Source: Chthonomonadaceae bacterium (GTDB lineage: Bacteria; Armatimonadota; Chthonomonadetes; Chthonomonadales; Chthonomonadaceae). From it: DNA of 43,809 bases. Positions 31,945-42,288 of the stretch are shown here, piece by piece (the stretch's first letter is position 1; the number at the start of each line of letters is the position of its first letter). Position numbers and translations under genes: made by a program. The notes beneath the pieces were generated by a model. That model had not been told where the DNA came from and did no database searches. It saw nothing but the letters and a program-made list of their open reading frames with translations. The stretch spans positions 1 through 43,809 of the forward strand of contig JANWZQ010000165.1 in assembly GCA_025054835.1 (NCBI GenBank). Direction: 5' to 3'.

Positions 31945-31955
31945 CGAGAGCTTTC

Positions 31956-32000
31956 CTGACAGAAAAAATAGCGCGCAGGCGGTAGGGCGGTGCCTGTCAG
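31956..32000 (-). promoter_or_regulatory. Inverted repeat in the hisD leader overlapping the ribosome-binding site
   Basis: The heptamers CTGACAG and CTGTCAG at 31956-31962 and 31994-32000 are perfect reverse complements. In the mRNA the 3' arm runs into the AGGAAAG ribosome-binding site of hisD, so pairing could reduce access to it. The 31-base loop contains a run of six U. Confidence 0.4.
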
Positions 32001-32069
32001 ACGTATGACCATAACGGGCGCGAGCCCCGGGTTGGATCTTCAGGTCCGTATCCGACCACCGTCGGCGTC

Positions 32070-32099
32070 ATTATACGTTGCGCGTCGGCAGGAAGTCAA
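32070..32099 (-). promoter_or_regulatory. Promoter of the his operon
   Basis: On the minus strand TTGACT (32094-32099), an 18-base spacer and a perfect TATAAT (32070-32075). Transcription would begin near 32063, giving an approximately 120-base leader before hisD. Confidence 0.8.
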
Positions 32100-32184
32100 C
32101 GGGGCCCTGTGTGCCGCAGTATCATCATCGGCAGGGCCTGCCTTGCTGCCTCAGACAACTTTGCACTTCAGGAGGGCACTGGCC

Positions 32185-32856
32185 ATGTTCCACTGGCACC
32201 CGATCCGCACACGGAGGCATGCGTTTACTCTGATCGAGTTGCTCGTAGTGATCGCAATCATCGCGGTGCTTGCCGGTCTGTTATTCCCGGTATTCCTGAC
32301 CGCGCGGGGCAAAGCGCGCGAGATCCATTGTCTGTCCAACCTGCGTCAGATCGGGGTGAGCATCTCAATGTATGCGCAGGATCACGACGGGCTCTACCCC
32401 TATGCCGTGGATCCGGCCGATCGATACACCCCGCAGATCTGGGCCGGCTTCCCTGAATTTCAGGCGCAGATCCCCTCCATGAGCATGCTCCATGAGGTGT
32501 TGCAACCCTATGTGAAGTCCCGCGAACTGTTTCGGTGCCCTGCGGATACCGGATTTGATGTGGAAGATTTCACCGGGCTGGAGATCGATCCAACGGGCAA
32601 CCCCAGAAACGCGCGCCCGACCAGCTACCTAAAGTTCGGCACCAGTTATTACTATCGCACCGAAATCGCCGCACGTCGAGCCGGCGAAGCGACCTTCCAG
32701 CGGCCAGCAGAAGTGAACGTGCTGTTTGATGGTGCGGGTGCATGGCACGGTAGCCTGCTTCCCCCGGTGCAGCGGTACAACACCGTTTTTGCAGACGGGC
32801 ACGCCAGAAACCTGACGCGCGACCAGCTGGACCGCGTCTGGTCGATGCCGCTGTAG
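32185..32856 (+). CDS. Type II pseudopilin-like protein with DUF1559-type C-terminus
   Basis: 223 residues. The N-terminal prepilin signal is [20 protein letters not shown], with Ala instead of the usual Gly before the cleavage site and the conserved Glu five residues after it. The transmembrane helix leads into [20 protein letters not shown], the pattern typical of large paralogous families in Armatimonadota and Planctomycetota. The C-terminus has the H-x9-DG-like end ([13 protein letters not shown]), where these proteins place a conserved DGH. AGGAGG lies nine bases before the ATG at 32185. The next gene starts eight bases after the stop, so they are co-transcribed. It is likely assembled or displayed by a type II secretion or type IV pilus system encoded elsewhere. 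Confidence 0.87.
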   Translation: MFHWHPIRTRRHAFTLIELLVVIAIIAVLAGLLFPVFLTARGKAREIHCLSNLRQIGVSISMYAQDHDGLYPYAVDPADRYTPQIWAGFPEFQAQIPSMSMLHEVLQPYVKSRELFRCPADTGFDVEDFTGLEIDPTGNPRNARPTSYLKFGTSYYYRTEIAARRAGEATFQRPAEVNVLFDGAGAWHGSLLPPVQRYNTVFADGHARNLTRDQLDRVWSMPL

Positions 32857-32864
32857 GAGTGCGT

Positions 32865-34259
32865 ATGACATTGCGATTGCGGGCACAGTGGGTTCTGCCC
32901 ATCACGGGCCCTCCCATAGGGAACGGGGAGGTGGTCGTGGAAGCGGGGCGTATTGCTGCCGTGCGGCCGGCACCACCGGCGGTGCCCGATGCGCGCGACC
33001 TGGGCAATGCGATCCTGATGCCCGGTCTGGTCAACGCGCACACGCATCTAGACTACACGGTGATGCGCGGTGCTCTGGAAGATCGCCCCTTTTTTGCCTG
33101 GGTGCGCGCGCTGGTCGCCTGCAAGACAGTTCTGGACCCGGAGGACTGGCTCGCCTCGGCGACCTTCGGGGCTGCCGAGGCCGTCGCAGGAGGCATCACG
33201 ACTGTGGGCGACTGCACGGATAGCGGGGCTGCGCTCCACGCTGCTATCGCACTCGGACTCTCCGGGGTGATCTACCAGGAAGTGTTCGGGATCGATGAGA
33301 GCCGGACGGTGGACGCCATCATGACCGAATTGCGTGGAAAGGTAGAGCGTATGCAATCCGATGCCACCGGCACGGCACTGACCATCGGGATCTCCCCGCA
33401 TGCGCCCTACACGGTGCGCCCTGCACTGTTCCGGGCCCTGGCAGATTATGCGCGTGGTGCGCAATTGCCGCTCTGCATCCATGCTGCTGAGTCGCGCGCC
33501 GAACAGGAGTTGCTGCAGGCGGGTGCGGGGCCGATTGCCCGGATGTTTGCCCGGCGTGGCATTGCCTGGCAGGCGCCCGGAGTCAGTACGATCGCCTATC
33601 TGGACGCACAGGGCGTGCTTGGGCCGCACACGTTGCTGGTGCACGGCGTGCAGGTAACAGAGGCCGACAGGGCGCTCTGGAGGGAGCGTGGCGCTGCCTG
33701 GGCGCATTGTCCAAAGTCCAACGCGAAGCTGGGCAACGGGGTGGCACCACTTACGTTGCTTGCGGGACGGGATGATCCGACGGATTGTCCCCGGGTGGGT
33801 CTGGGTTCCGACAGCGTGGCCAGCAACAACACAATGGACCTGTTCGAAGAGATGCGCGTTGCTGTCCTGCTGCAACGCGCCGTGCAGCAGGACGTGGGAG
33901 CCCTGACCGCTCGGGAAATTGTGGAGATGGCCACGCTGGGCGGTGCGCGTGCGCTGGGCATGGACGCGCAGGCAGGCTCTCTCGAGCCGGGGAAACGAGC
34001 CGACCTGTGTGCGGTATGTCCGGGCGCCCTGCACGGCGTACCCGTCTATGACCCTTACAGCACGCTGGTGTACACCGCGCGCGCTTCCGACGTGATGCTA
34101 ACGATGATCGGGGGCGAAATTCGCTACGATGCCACCCGCGGAAACCGGATCGAGGACCGGTTTCCACATCTGGACCTGCGTCCGATCCGGCGCAGGCTGG
34201 ACGTCGCGGCCAGAAAAATACGCGCCCGGTATCCGTTCGACACCGAAGTTACCAGTTGA
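32865..34259 (+). CDS. Amidohydrolase, MTA/SAH deaminase-like
   Basis: Metal-dependent deaminase of the amidohydrolase superfamily, 464 residues. After a beta-sandwich start comes the metal motif H59-T-H61 (PGLVNAHTHLDYTVMRG), then GISPHAPYT, LCIHAAESRAEQ, HCPKSNAKLGNG and the catalytic Asp in GLGSDSVASNN. The C-terminal beta part with LEPGKRADLCAV is typical. The set fits 5-methylthioadenosine/S-adenosylhomocysteine deaminases. An aminofutalosine deaminase role, or another aminopurine substrate, cannot be excluded. The ATG at 32865 is five bases after TAGGAG; an in-frame GTG at 32859 overlaps that site. It follows the pseudopilin by eight bases, and its last 11 bases overlap the convergent membrane-protein gene. 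Confidence 0.87.
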   Translation: MTLRLRAQWVLPITGPPIGNGEVVVEAGRIAAVRPAPPAVPDARDLGNAILMPGLVNAHTHLDYTVMRGALEDRPFFAWVRALVACKTVLDPEDWLASATFGAAEAVAGGITTVGDCTDSGAALHAAIALGLSGVIYQEVFGIDESRTVDAIMTELRGKVERMQSDATGTALTIGISPHAPYTVRPALFRALADYARGAQLPLCIHAAESRAEQELLQAGAGPIARMFARRGIAWQAPGVSTIAYLDAQGVLGPHTLLVHGVQVTEADRALWRERGAAWAHCPKSNAKLGNGVAPLTLLAGRDDPTDCPRVGLGSDSVASNNTMDLFEEMRVAVLLQRAVQQDVGALTAREIVEMATLGGARALGMDAQAGSLEPGKRADLCAVCPGALHGVPVYDPYSTLVYTARASDVMLTMIGGEIRYDATRGNRIEDRFPHLDLRPIRRRLDVAARKIRARYPFDTEVTS

Positions 34260-36237
34260 TCGGGTACGCGTTAATCCCGAGGAAGCAACCGAGCAGAGTC
34301 GTGAGGCCTCCGGCGAGGAAATCGCCGATGATGACGCCATAGAAGAACGGTAATGAACGGCGGTACAGCTGGATACCGCCGTAGCGCAGAGCCACTACCT
34401 TGAGCAACCAGGCAATGAAAAAGGGTAACCAGACCTGATTCATGGTGCCGGTATTGGCTACAGCGTAGCCGACCGGATGGAATATCCACCAGGTGATCCG
34501 GGTACGCAGCAGCATTAACGCCGTGGTGATCCCGAAGCCTGCGCCGATCGCAAGGCTTCCAGAAACATCCGCCTTCACCGGAGTTTTCAACGCATCGGAA
34601 AGCTGATCGAAGGGCATCCGGCCCATGCTGGTACGCCACGCATCCGTTTTCGCGCCAGCGCCGTAGGCGTACCAGATCATCAGCGCGATAGCGAACGACA
34701 GAACCAGTCCGAGGACCACGGCGAGGGCAAGGGCAAACGTCAGATGCCGCCTGGATACCGGCACCGTGTCCGCCATGCGATACGCGTCGAACTGATGGGG
34801 CATCGACAGGCAACGCAGATCAAAAGTGGAGATCGCGTTGCGGATGTAGGCCATAACGGTCAGGTCTGCAGGAGAATAGACCATGGTGCCGAAAGTAGTC
34901 GTCATTACCTTGTAGGCGTCTACGTCCGGGCCAAACAGCCACGCGTTGCCCGTCTCCGCCCGAATGCGCGCCGCCGCGATCATGTAACAGAGCGAGAGCA
35001 AGATCAGTGTCAGAGCCACGCCACTGCGCATGCCGGCCGCAATACACCACCCTGTGGCAAAGGCCAGACAGGCAAACAGGCCAAGGAAAGCCCACCGGTA
35101 AGGAAGAGGCTCCTCCTGATCTGCTGCAGGGCCGCGAGGCCGCGGCCCGAAGGCGATATGCCATGCCTCTACGAGATATGCGCGTGAGAGCCAAAGACCT
35201 GCCAGCGTCAGTGCGAGGAAAGCCCCGGCGCCCTGATGCCCCAGGAAAGGCCATGCGCTCTGCCCACCCCCTGTCGCACCGGAGGAGAGTCCTGAGGCCG
35301 CACCATAAACGCGCAGCAGCTTGGTAATAAGCCAGAAGAACCAGCAGGAAAAGGTCATCTCCACGGAGAGCAGGTAGGCAATGCCGATGACGAAGGGGTA
35401 GAACGAGATTGGCGTCGGACCTATGGCGTTCCATGGAGGTGCCGCAAAAAACGTGCTGATGTCGGGCTGATCGGTAGTGCGCGTGGGCAGGTACGGCACG
35501 GGTGGGATGTTCAGGTGCAGGGTGTTCATGATATCGATCCCGAACGGGATCGCAAACCCCAACCAGAGCAGGCGATTGCGCAGGAAATGCTCGCCATCGC
35601 GGATCATTTCCACCGGGACGACCACTGTGGGAAAAGTGAGACGCTCCCGATCCACCCATTGCCGTCGCAGGATCGCCACCAGGCAGAGAGTGCCCAGAGT
35701 GAAAATGGCCAGAAACGCAATCCACGCGCTCATCGGGCGTACCCACTCTGCCCAGGGCACGGTCGCATTGCCAACGTAGAATCCGCGCAGAGCGTCCCGA
35801 TCACGTTGCGCGATCCACTCCGGGATGTAGGCATGAAACAGGTTCGCCCACCCGTTGCTCTCATCAGCGTACCAGAATGCTGCAGTGATAGTCGGGATCA
35901 GGAAGTGGAGACCTCCAGAAGAAGAGACCACCGTGGAGACTGTCATCATCACGTAGATGACCAGCAATTCTGCTGGCGAAAAGGCGAGAGGCCGCAACAC
36001 CCGGTGTAGCAGGAGGTTGGTCACAACCAGCAGAAACAGCACGTTGAACGCGCCCACCGGGATCGCCGTGCCAGCCAGCGCCGTGTGCCCTCGACCTCCA
36101 AGGACCAGCTCGGCCCAGTGGATCCACAGGTCTGTCAGGCCGGTAAAGAGAATACCCAGCACAAGCGCGCGCACTGTCAGTCCAGAGCGACGTCCACTTG
36201 CGGACCGGTCAGGGGGTGAGGAAGGCGAGGAAGACAT
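34249..36237 (-). CDS. Large multi-pass membrane protein, DUF6785/DUF6784-like
   Basis: 662 residues with about 13-15 hydrophobic segments and no signal peptide. Features seen include VRALVLGILFTGLTDLWIHW at the start, SPAELLVIYVMMTVSTVVSS, RRQWVDRERLTFPTVVVPVE and GQSAWPFLGHQGAGAFLALT. FALALAVVLGLVLSFAIALM and IIGDFLAGGLTTLLGCFLGI occur near the end. The arrangement recalls the OPT-like DUF6785/6784 proteins common in Armatimonadota and Planctomycetota, whose function is not known to me. AAGGAAAG is nine bases before the ATG at 36237. It is divergent from kynureninase and overlaps the amidohydrolase tail-to-tail by 11 bases. A transport role is a reasonable but untested guess. Confidence 0.78.
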   Translation of the reverse strand: MSSSPSSPPDRSASGRRSGLTVRALVLGILFTGLTDLWIHWAELVLGGRGHTALAGTAIPVGAFNVLFLLVVTNLLLHRVLRPLAFSPAELLVIYVMMTVSTVVSSSGGLHFLIPTITAAFWYADESNGWANLFHAYIPEWIAQRDRDALRGFYVGNATVPWAEWVRPMSAWIAFLAIFTLGTLCLVAILRRQWVDRERLTFPTVVVPVEMIRDGEHFLRNRLLWLGFAIPFGIDIMNTLHLNIPPVPYLPTRTTDQPDISTFFAAPPWNAIGPTPISFYPFVIGIAYLLSVEMTFSCWFFWLITKLLRVYGAASGLSSGATGGGQSAWPFLGHQGAGAFLALTLAGLWLSRAYLVEAWHIAFGPRPRGPAADQEEPLPYRWAFLGLFACLAFATGWCIAAGMRSGVALTLILLSLCYMIAAARIRAETGNAWLFGPDVDAYKVMTTTFGTMVYSPADLTVMAYIRNAISTFDLRCLSMPHQFDAYRMADTVPVSRRHLTFALALAVVLGLVLSFAIALMIWYAYGAGAKTDAWRTSMGRMPFDQLSDALKTPVKADVSGSLAIGAGFGITTALMLLRTRITWWIFHPVGYAVANTGTMNQVWLPFFIAWLLKVVALRYGGIQLYRRSLPFFYGVIIGDFLAGGLTTLLGCFLGINAYPINW

Positions 36238-36297
36238 TATGACGCGCTTTCCTTTTGCGTATGAGGACGTAGAGTACCACATACAATGGCCGCAGGC

Positions 36298-36316
36298 GCC
36301 CCCTCTCACAGGGGGC
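36298..36316 (+). promoter_or_regulatory. Short GC hairpin upstream of kynureninase
   Basis: GCCCCCT-CTCAC-AGGGGGC is a perfect seven-base-pair stem with a five-base loop. A TACAAT box at 36282-36287 just upstream could be a -10 element, which would put the hairpin at the very start of the transcript. No good -35 box is present. Confidence 0.4.
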
Positions 36317-36349
36317 ATCGGCGTATCCGGATCTGAAAGATAGGGTCCT

Positions 36350-37633
36350 GTGTTGCAACGCGATACACACGATACACAGGAAACGCAGCAGAATGAGCGA
36401 GAAGACGGGTTGACCTGCTTCCGGGAAGAGTTCTACCAGATCCCCGGAAAGATCTATCTGGATGGCAACTCCCTCGGTCTGTTGTCTGTGCGAGCCGAGA
36501 AATCCTTGTTGCGCTGTCTGGAGGCATGGAAATCGCTGGGGATTGACGGATGGATGCGTGCCAGTCCTGCCTGGATAGATCTGGCAGAGGAGATAGCACG
36601 GTTGACTGCCTCTCTGATTGGCGCCCATCCGGAGGAGGTCGTTGTTGCCAATTCCACAACGGTCAACCTGCACCAGCTGCTCGCCACGGTGTACGAGCCC
36701 GACGCAACACGTCCGCGCATTGTCACGGATGCTCTGGCTTTTCCCTCCGATCGTTATGCACTGGAGAGCCATCTCCGCCTGCGGGGGCGAGATCCGGGCG
36801 TCGACCTGATCACAGTGCCTCCACGAGATGGTCGGATCCTGGACGAGGAGGACATTCTGGCCGCTCTATCAGACGACGTGCAGTTGCTGATCGTGCCTTC
36901 TGTGGTCTACACCAGCGGGCAGTTGCTGGACTTACCGCGCCTGACGCATGAGGCTCATCGACGGGGAGTGCGGATCGGGGTGGACTGTGCGCATTCCATT
37001 GGGTGCGTACCGCACCGGTTGAGCCTCTGGGGGGTGGACTTCGCGTTCTGGTGTGGCTACAAGTATCTCAATGGCGGGCCGGGCGCGTCCGGGGGGTTGT
37101 ATCTGAACCGCCGTTACCATGACCGTTCGCCGGGGCTGGCCGGCTGGTTCGGCTCCTGTCGGGATAAGCAGTTTGACATGCTCCCGCACATGGATCCGGC
37201 GCCGGGTGCCGCACGCCTGCAGATCGGTACCCCGAACATCCTGAGTATGGCGCCCTTGCTGGGTGCGCTGGAGATGATAGCCGAGGCCGGGATCGAACGC
37301 ATCCGGGCGAGGTCTCTGGCGCTTACTGACTACCTGATGCAACTGGCCAGTGCCGAGCTGACATCGTTCGGGTTCCAGTGTGTGACTCCCCGTGCACCGG
37401 AACGACGTGGCGGGCATATTGCCCTGGCGCATCCAGAGGCTGTGCGGATCTGTCGTGCGCTCAGAGCCCATGGAGTGGTACCGGACTATCGTCCCCCTGA
37501 CATCGTGCGGCTGGCTCCGGTGGCTCTGTACAACACACGACAGGAATGTCAGGAAGCGATCCGGAGGTTGCGCCACATCATGGAAACGGAAGAGTACAGA
37601 CGCTATGCCACAGAACGCGAGTACATTGTCTGA
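36350..37633 (+). CDS. kynU: Kynureninase
   Basis: PLP-dependent hydrolase that splits kynurenine into anthranilate and alanine. It has 427 residues of the aspartate aminotransferase fold. YLDGNSLGLLSVRAE is the family start, NSTTVNLHQLL binds phosphate, D212 in GVDCAHSIG contacts the PLP ring nitrogen and K238 in WCGYKYLNGGPG forms the Schiff base. The C-terminal GTPNILSMAPLLGAL and RAHGVVPDYRPPDIVRLAPV are also typical. The start is uncertain: GTG at 36350 and TTG at 36353 are adjacent, and no clear ribosome-binding site is seen. It overlaps the formamidase-like gene by 29 bases. Tryptophan 2,3-dioxygenase is not in the window. Confidence 0.93.
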   Translation: MLQRDTHDTQETQQNEREDGLTCFREEFYQIPGKIYLDGNSLGLLSVRAEKSLLRCLEAWKSLGIDGWMRASPAWIDLAEEIARLTASLIGAHPEEVVVANSTTVNLHQLLATVYEPDATRPRIVTDALAFPSDRYALESHLRLRGRDPGVDLITVPPRDGRILDEEDILAALSDDVQLLIVPSVVYTSGQLLDLPRLTHEAHRRGVRIGVDCAHSIGCVPHRLSLWGVDFAFWCGYKYLNGGPGASGGLYLNRRYHDRSPGLAGWFGSCRDKQFDMLPHMDPAPGAARLQIGTPNILSMAPLLGALEMIAEAGIERIRARSLALTDYLMQLASAELTSFGFQCVTPRAPERRGGHIALAHPEAVRICRALRAHGVVPDYRPPDIVRLAPVALYNTRQECQEAIRRLRHIMETEEYRRYATEREYIV

Positions 37634-38273
37634 TCCGGGAAACCGCGTGCAGATCTATGACATCACATTGCCACTGGACCGTACGCTGGCCTGCTGGCCG
37701 GGGGACACGCCGTACCGGTATCGTCCCCAGCTGCGTATGCAGGAAGGGGCTAGCATCAACCTTGGTGCTCTCGAGATGAGCGTGCACTCCGGCACGCACA
37801 TCGACGCACCCTACCACTATCTGGCAGACGGGGCAACGATCGAGGCGCTCGATCCGGCCATCTTCCTGGGGCCTGCGCGACTGCTGGACGTCACCGGCAG
37901 AAACCCGATCCGTATCACGGACCTGCAGGCTCTGCGCGAGCGACCGGCGCCGCGCATACTGCTACGCACCGGTGCCTGGCCCGACCCCACGCGTTTCCCG
38001 GAAGCAATCCCGGTGATGGACGAACAGGTGCCCGGGTTCCTCAGGGAGTGCGGGGTGATACTGGTCGGCATCGATCTGCCGTCAGTGGATGTGCTCGACA
38101 GCAAAACGTTGCCAATCCATCATCTGCTGGGGGCCTGCGGTATCCATATTCTGGAGTCGCTCGCGTTACGCCATGTGCCGGAGGGCGATTATGAGTTGAT
38201 CGCTCTCCCGCTCCGGCTGGTTGGTGCGGACGGGGCTCCCGTGCGTGCAGTGCTGCGGGCGGCGGGCCAGTGA
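37605..38273 (+). CDS. kynB: Cyclase-family metal hydrolase, probable kynurenine formamidase
   Basis: Metal-dependent hydrolase of the cyclase family (PF04199) that in KynB cleaves N-formylkynurenine. It has 222 residues from the ATG at 37605, or 208 from a GTG at 37647 preceded by GGGAAA. ACWPGDTPYRY near residue 30 and the metal motif H61-x3-H65-x-D67 in HSGTHIDAPYHY are typical. GVDLPS-like segments appear as GIDLPSVDVLDSKTLPIHH. The C-terminal LRHVPEGDYELIALPLRL is also characteristic. The pairing with kynU, overlapping by 29 bases, supports the kynurenine role over other cyclases. Together they give anthranilate from formylkynurenine. Confidence 0.88.
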   Translation: MPQNASTLSDPGNRVQIYDITLPLDRTLACWPGDTPYRYRPQLRMQEGASINLGALEMSVHSGTHIDAPYHYLADGATIEALDPAIFLGPARLLDVTGRNPIRITDLQALRERPAPRILLRTGAWPDPTRFPEAIPVMDEQVPGFLRECGVILVGIDLPSVDVLDSKTLPIHHLLGACGIHILESLALRHVPEGDYELIALPLRLVGADGAPVRAVLRAAGQ

Positions 38274-38275
38274 AG

Positions 38276-38304
38276 TTGCCCGGCTCGCGAATTTCGGGTA
38301 GACT
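38276..38304 (+). promoter_or_regulatory. Promoter of the zinc-ribbon / pgi unit
   Basis: TTGCCC (38276-38281) and TAGACT (38299-38304) are separated by 17 bases, directly after the formamidase stop codon. The leader would be about 57 bases. Confidence 0.55.
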
Positions 38305-38367
38305 CAATCCCGCGAGGTATTCTGCCGACAACAACATCGTTGATACTACTGTCAGGGAGTAGGGCCT

Positions 38368-40337
<1,970 letters not shown>

Positions 40338-40341
40338 CGTC

Positions 40342-40354
40342 GAGCGAAGCGCTC
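40342..40354. terminator. Possible short terminator between pgi and the ABC-F gene
   Basis: GAGCG-AAG-CGCTC is a perfect five-base-pair hairpin between the converging stop codons. Imperfect outer arms CGCCGGTGA and TCACCCGGCG extend it. There is no T-run after it. Confidence 0.3.
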
Positions 40355-42149
40355 ACCCGGCGCGCTTTCTCTCCAGCTCTTCCCAGCGTGCGTACAGAGC
40401 GGTCACACGCTCGACCGCGCGGTTGTGTTCCTCCCAGCAAGCCTGCAACTTCACCGGGTCCGTCGCGATCTCGGGCGTATTCATCTGCTCCCTGAGGCGT
40501 TCGACTTCTGCCTCGGCGGCGAGGATGGTCTCTTCCATGCGGGCCAGCTCCCGGCGCTCGGCGGCAGAGAGCCCTCTGCTCCCGGAAATGGGGGCTCTGC
40601 CCGATGAGGGTTGAGAGGTCCGTTCCGTCTGCTTCTGCCGTTGCTTCTGTTCCCATTGAGCATAATCGGCAAAGAACTCCGCATGTCCTGCACCATCCAG
40701 CGCCAGCAGCAGATTCGCCACGCGGTCCAGCAGGTAGCGGTCATGCGTGACCAGCACCAGGGCCCCTGAGAACTCCACAAGGCTCTCTTCCAGCACTTCC
40801 AGCGAGGGAATATCCAGGTCATTGGTTGGCTCGTCCAGGATCAGCAGATCGGCAGGCTCCAGCATCAGGCGGGCGATCAGGACCCGGGCTTGCTCGCCAC
40901 CTGAGAGCGCGCCTACCGGTTGCTCCAGCTGCTCCGGGGCAAAAAGAAACCGCTTTGCCCACGCCGCGACATGAATCGAAGTGCCCCTGTAGCGCACGTA
41001 ATCGCTGTTGAACGCGAGCGCGTGCCGTAGCGGCTGGTTCGGGTCCAGTGTGGCCCGATGCTGGTCCAGATAGACCGTACGGAGCCCTTCGGCACGGACG
41101 ATAGTACCCTGGTCCGGGGTGATCTCGCCGGTCAGCAAGCGCAGGAGCGTGGTTTTGCCGCTGCCGTTGGGGCCGAGCAGGCCCAGCTTCACGCCCGGCC
41201 CCAGGGCTAAGTGCACACTGTCAAACAACAGACGATCCCCCAGACTTTTGCGCAGGCCCTGCGCAACCAGCAGCTGTCGGGTGCGTCGCCCGGACACTGT
41301 GAAGTCCAGCACCGCCTTCTGCCCTTGCGCGTTCCGCGTGCGCAACTCTGCCAGCTCTGCGAGCAACCTGTTGGCCTCACGGATGCGGCTCTGCGCTTTG
41401 GTGCGTCGTGCCTCGGCATTACTGCGGAGCCACTCGATTTCCCTGCGTGCCTGCGTCTCCAGAGCGCTCTGCTGGTTCCATTGTGCCTGTAAATAGGCTT
41501 CCTTTTCCTCGAGAAAGTGGCTGTAGTTCCCCTCTACGCTCAGATAGCCGTCCCGGTATTGACGGCTCAGCTCCACAATACGCGTTGCGACCTTCTCCAG
41601 AAAGTAACGGTCATGAGTGATCATGATCACAGCAAAGGGCGCGCGCAACAACGTCTCTTCCAGCCACAGCACGCCCTCAATATCCAGGTGGTTGGTTGGC
41701 TCATCCAGGAGCAGCAGATCCGGATCACGGATCAGCGCGCGGGCGATCGAGAGACGCTTGCGCCATCCACCGGAAAGAGCGTTAACTGATTGATCTTCTT
41801 CCGGGAAGCCGATCTTTGTCAACAGCAGGCGCATCGCCTGCTGTTGCTCGTGCAGGTCCAGAGGGCTGTCAACCAGCGCACCCAGAAGCGTCGTGTGGAC
41901 CGTTGCATCTGCAGGAAAGGTATCCTGCTGGGCAACATAGCTCACGCGCAGACCACGACGCATCGACACAACACCGGAGTCAGGGGGCTCCAGACCTGCC
42001 AGTGTGCGCAGTAGCGTGGACTTGCCCGCGCCATTGGGGCCGATCAATCCCACCCGTTCCCCCCCGGTAATGCCGAACGTGATGTCACGGAACAGCGGCC
42101 GGCTGGCAACAGATCGGGAAAGCGACTGACAGCTGAGCAGGAAACTCAT
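40353..42149 (-). CDS. uup: ABC-F ATPase, Uup type
   Basis: Soluble ATPase with two ABC domains and no membrane part, acting on ribosomes. It has 598 residues. Domain 1 has Walker A GPNGAGKST at 37-45, signature LSGGWRKRLSIARAL and Walker B LLLLDEPTNHLD. A charged P-site tRNA-interaction linker (about 230-305) follows. Domain 2 has GPNGSGKTT, LSGGEQARVLIARL and LLILDEPTNDLD. The C-terminal coiled coil (EETILAAEAEVERLREQM to about 598) is the Uup-specific DNA/ribosome-binding extension, which separates it from EttA. No ribosome-binding site precedes the ATG at 42149. A perfect 14-base palindrome lies 46 bases upstream. Confidence 0.93.
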   Translation of the reverse strand: MSFLLSCQSLSRSVASRPLFRDITFGITGGERVGLIGPNGAGKSTLLRTLAGLEPPDSGVVSMRRGLRVSYVAQQDTFPADATVHTTLLGALVDSPLDLHEQQQAMRLLLTKIGFPEEDQSVNALSGGWRKRLSIARALIRDPDLLLLDEPTNHLDIEGVLWLEETLLRAPFAVIMITHDRYFLEKVATRIVELSRQYRDGYLSVEGNYSHFLEEKEAYLQAQWNQQSALETQARREIEWLRSNAEARRTKAQSRIREANRLLAELAELRTRNAQGQKAVLDFTVSGRRTRQLLVAQGLRKSLGDRLLFDSVHLALGPGVKLGLLGPNGSGKTTLLRLLTGEITPDQGTIVRAEGLRTVYLDQHRATLDPNQPLRHALAFNSDYVRYRGTSIHVAAWAKRFLFAPEQLEQPVGALSGGEQARVLIARLMLEPADLLILDEPTNDLDIPSLEVLEESLVEFSGALVLVTHDRYLLDRVANLLLALDGAGHAEFFADYAQWEQKQRQKQTERTSQPSSGRAPISGSRGLSAAERRELARMEETILAAEAEVERLREQMNTPEIATDPVKLQACWEEHNRAVERVTALYARWEELERKRAG

Positions 42150-42194
42150 GGCACAATCGTGATATCAAGTAGCAGTGGATACAGGTAAAAAGTG

Positions 42195-42208
42195 TACCCG
42201 ATCGGGTA
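42195..42208. repeat. 14-base perfect palindrome between divergent genes
   Basis: TACCCGATCGGGTA is its own reverse complement. It lies 46 bases before the ABC-F start and 80 bases before the small-protein start, where a dimeric repressor site would be expected. Confidence 0.4.
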
Positions 42209-42288
42209 AAATCCCCCGTGCAGGGGAAGCGCGCGCAGTGCGATCGGAGCTACAATACGGATTATCCATCACAGCAGGGAGAACACCA

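Noticed and set aside
7252-32000. CTGACAG/CTGTCAG heptamer pairs in both the dppA and hisD upstream regions as a shared regulon motif
   Set aside because: The arm spacing differs greatly (83 versus 31 bases), and short shared words are expected by chance in 44 kb.
31527-32012. Leader-peptide attenuation of hisD through an ORF starting near 32012
   Set aside because: The frame has no run of His codons and overlaps hisD out of frame as a shadow.
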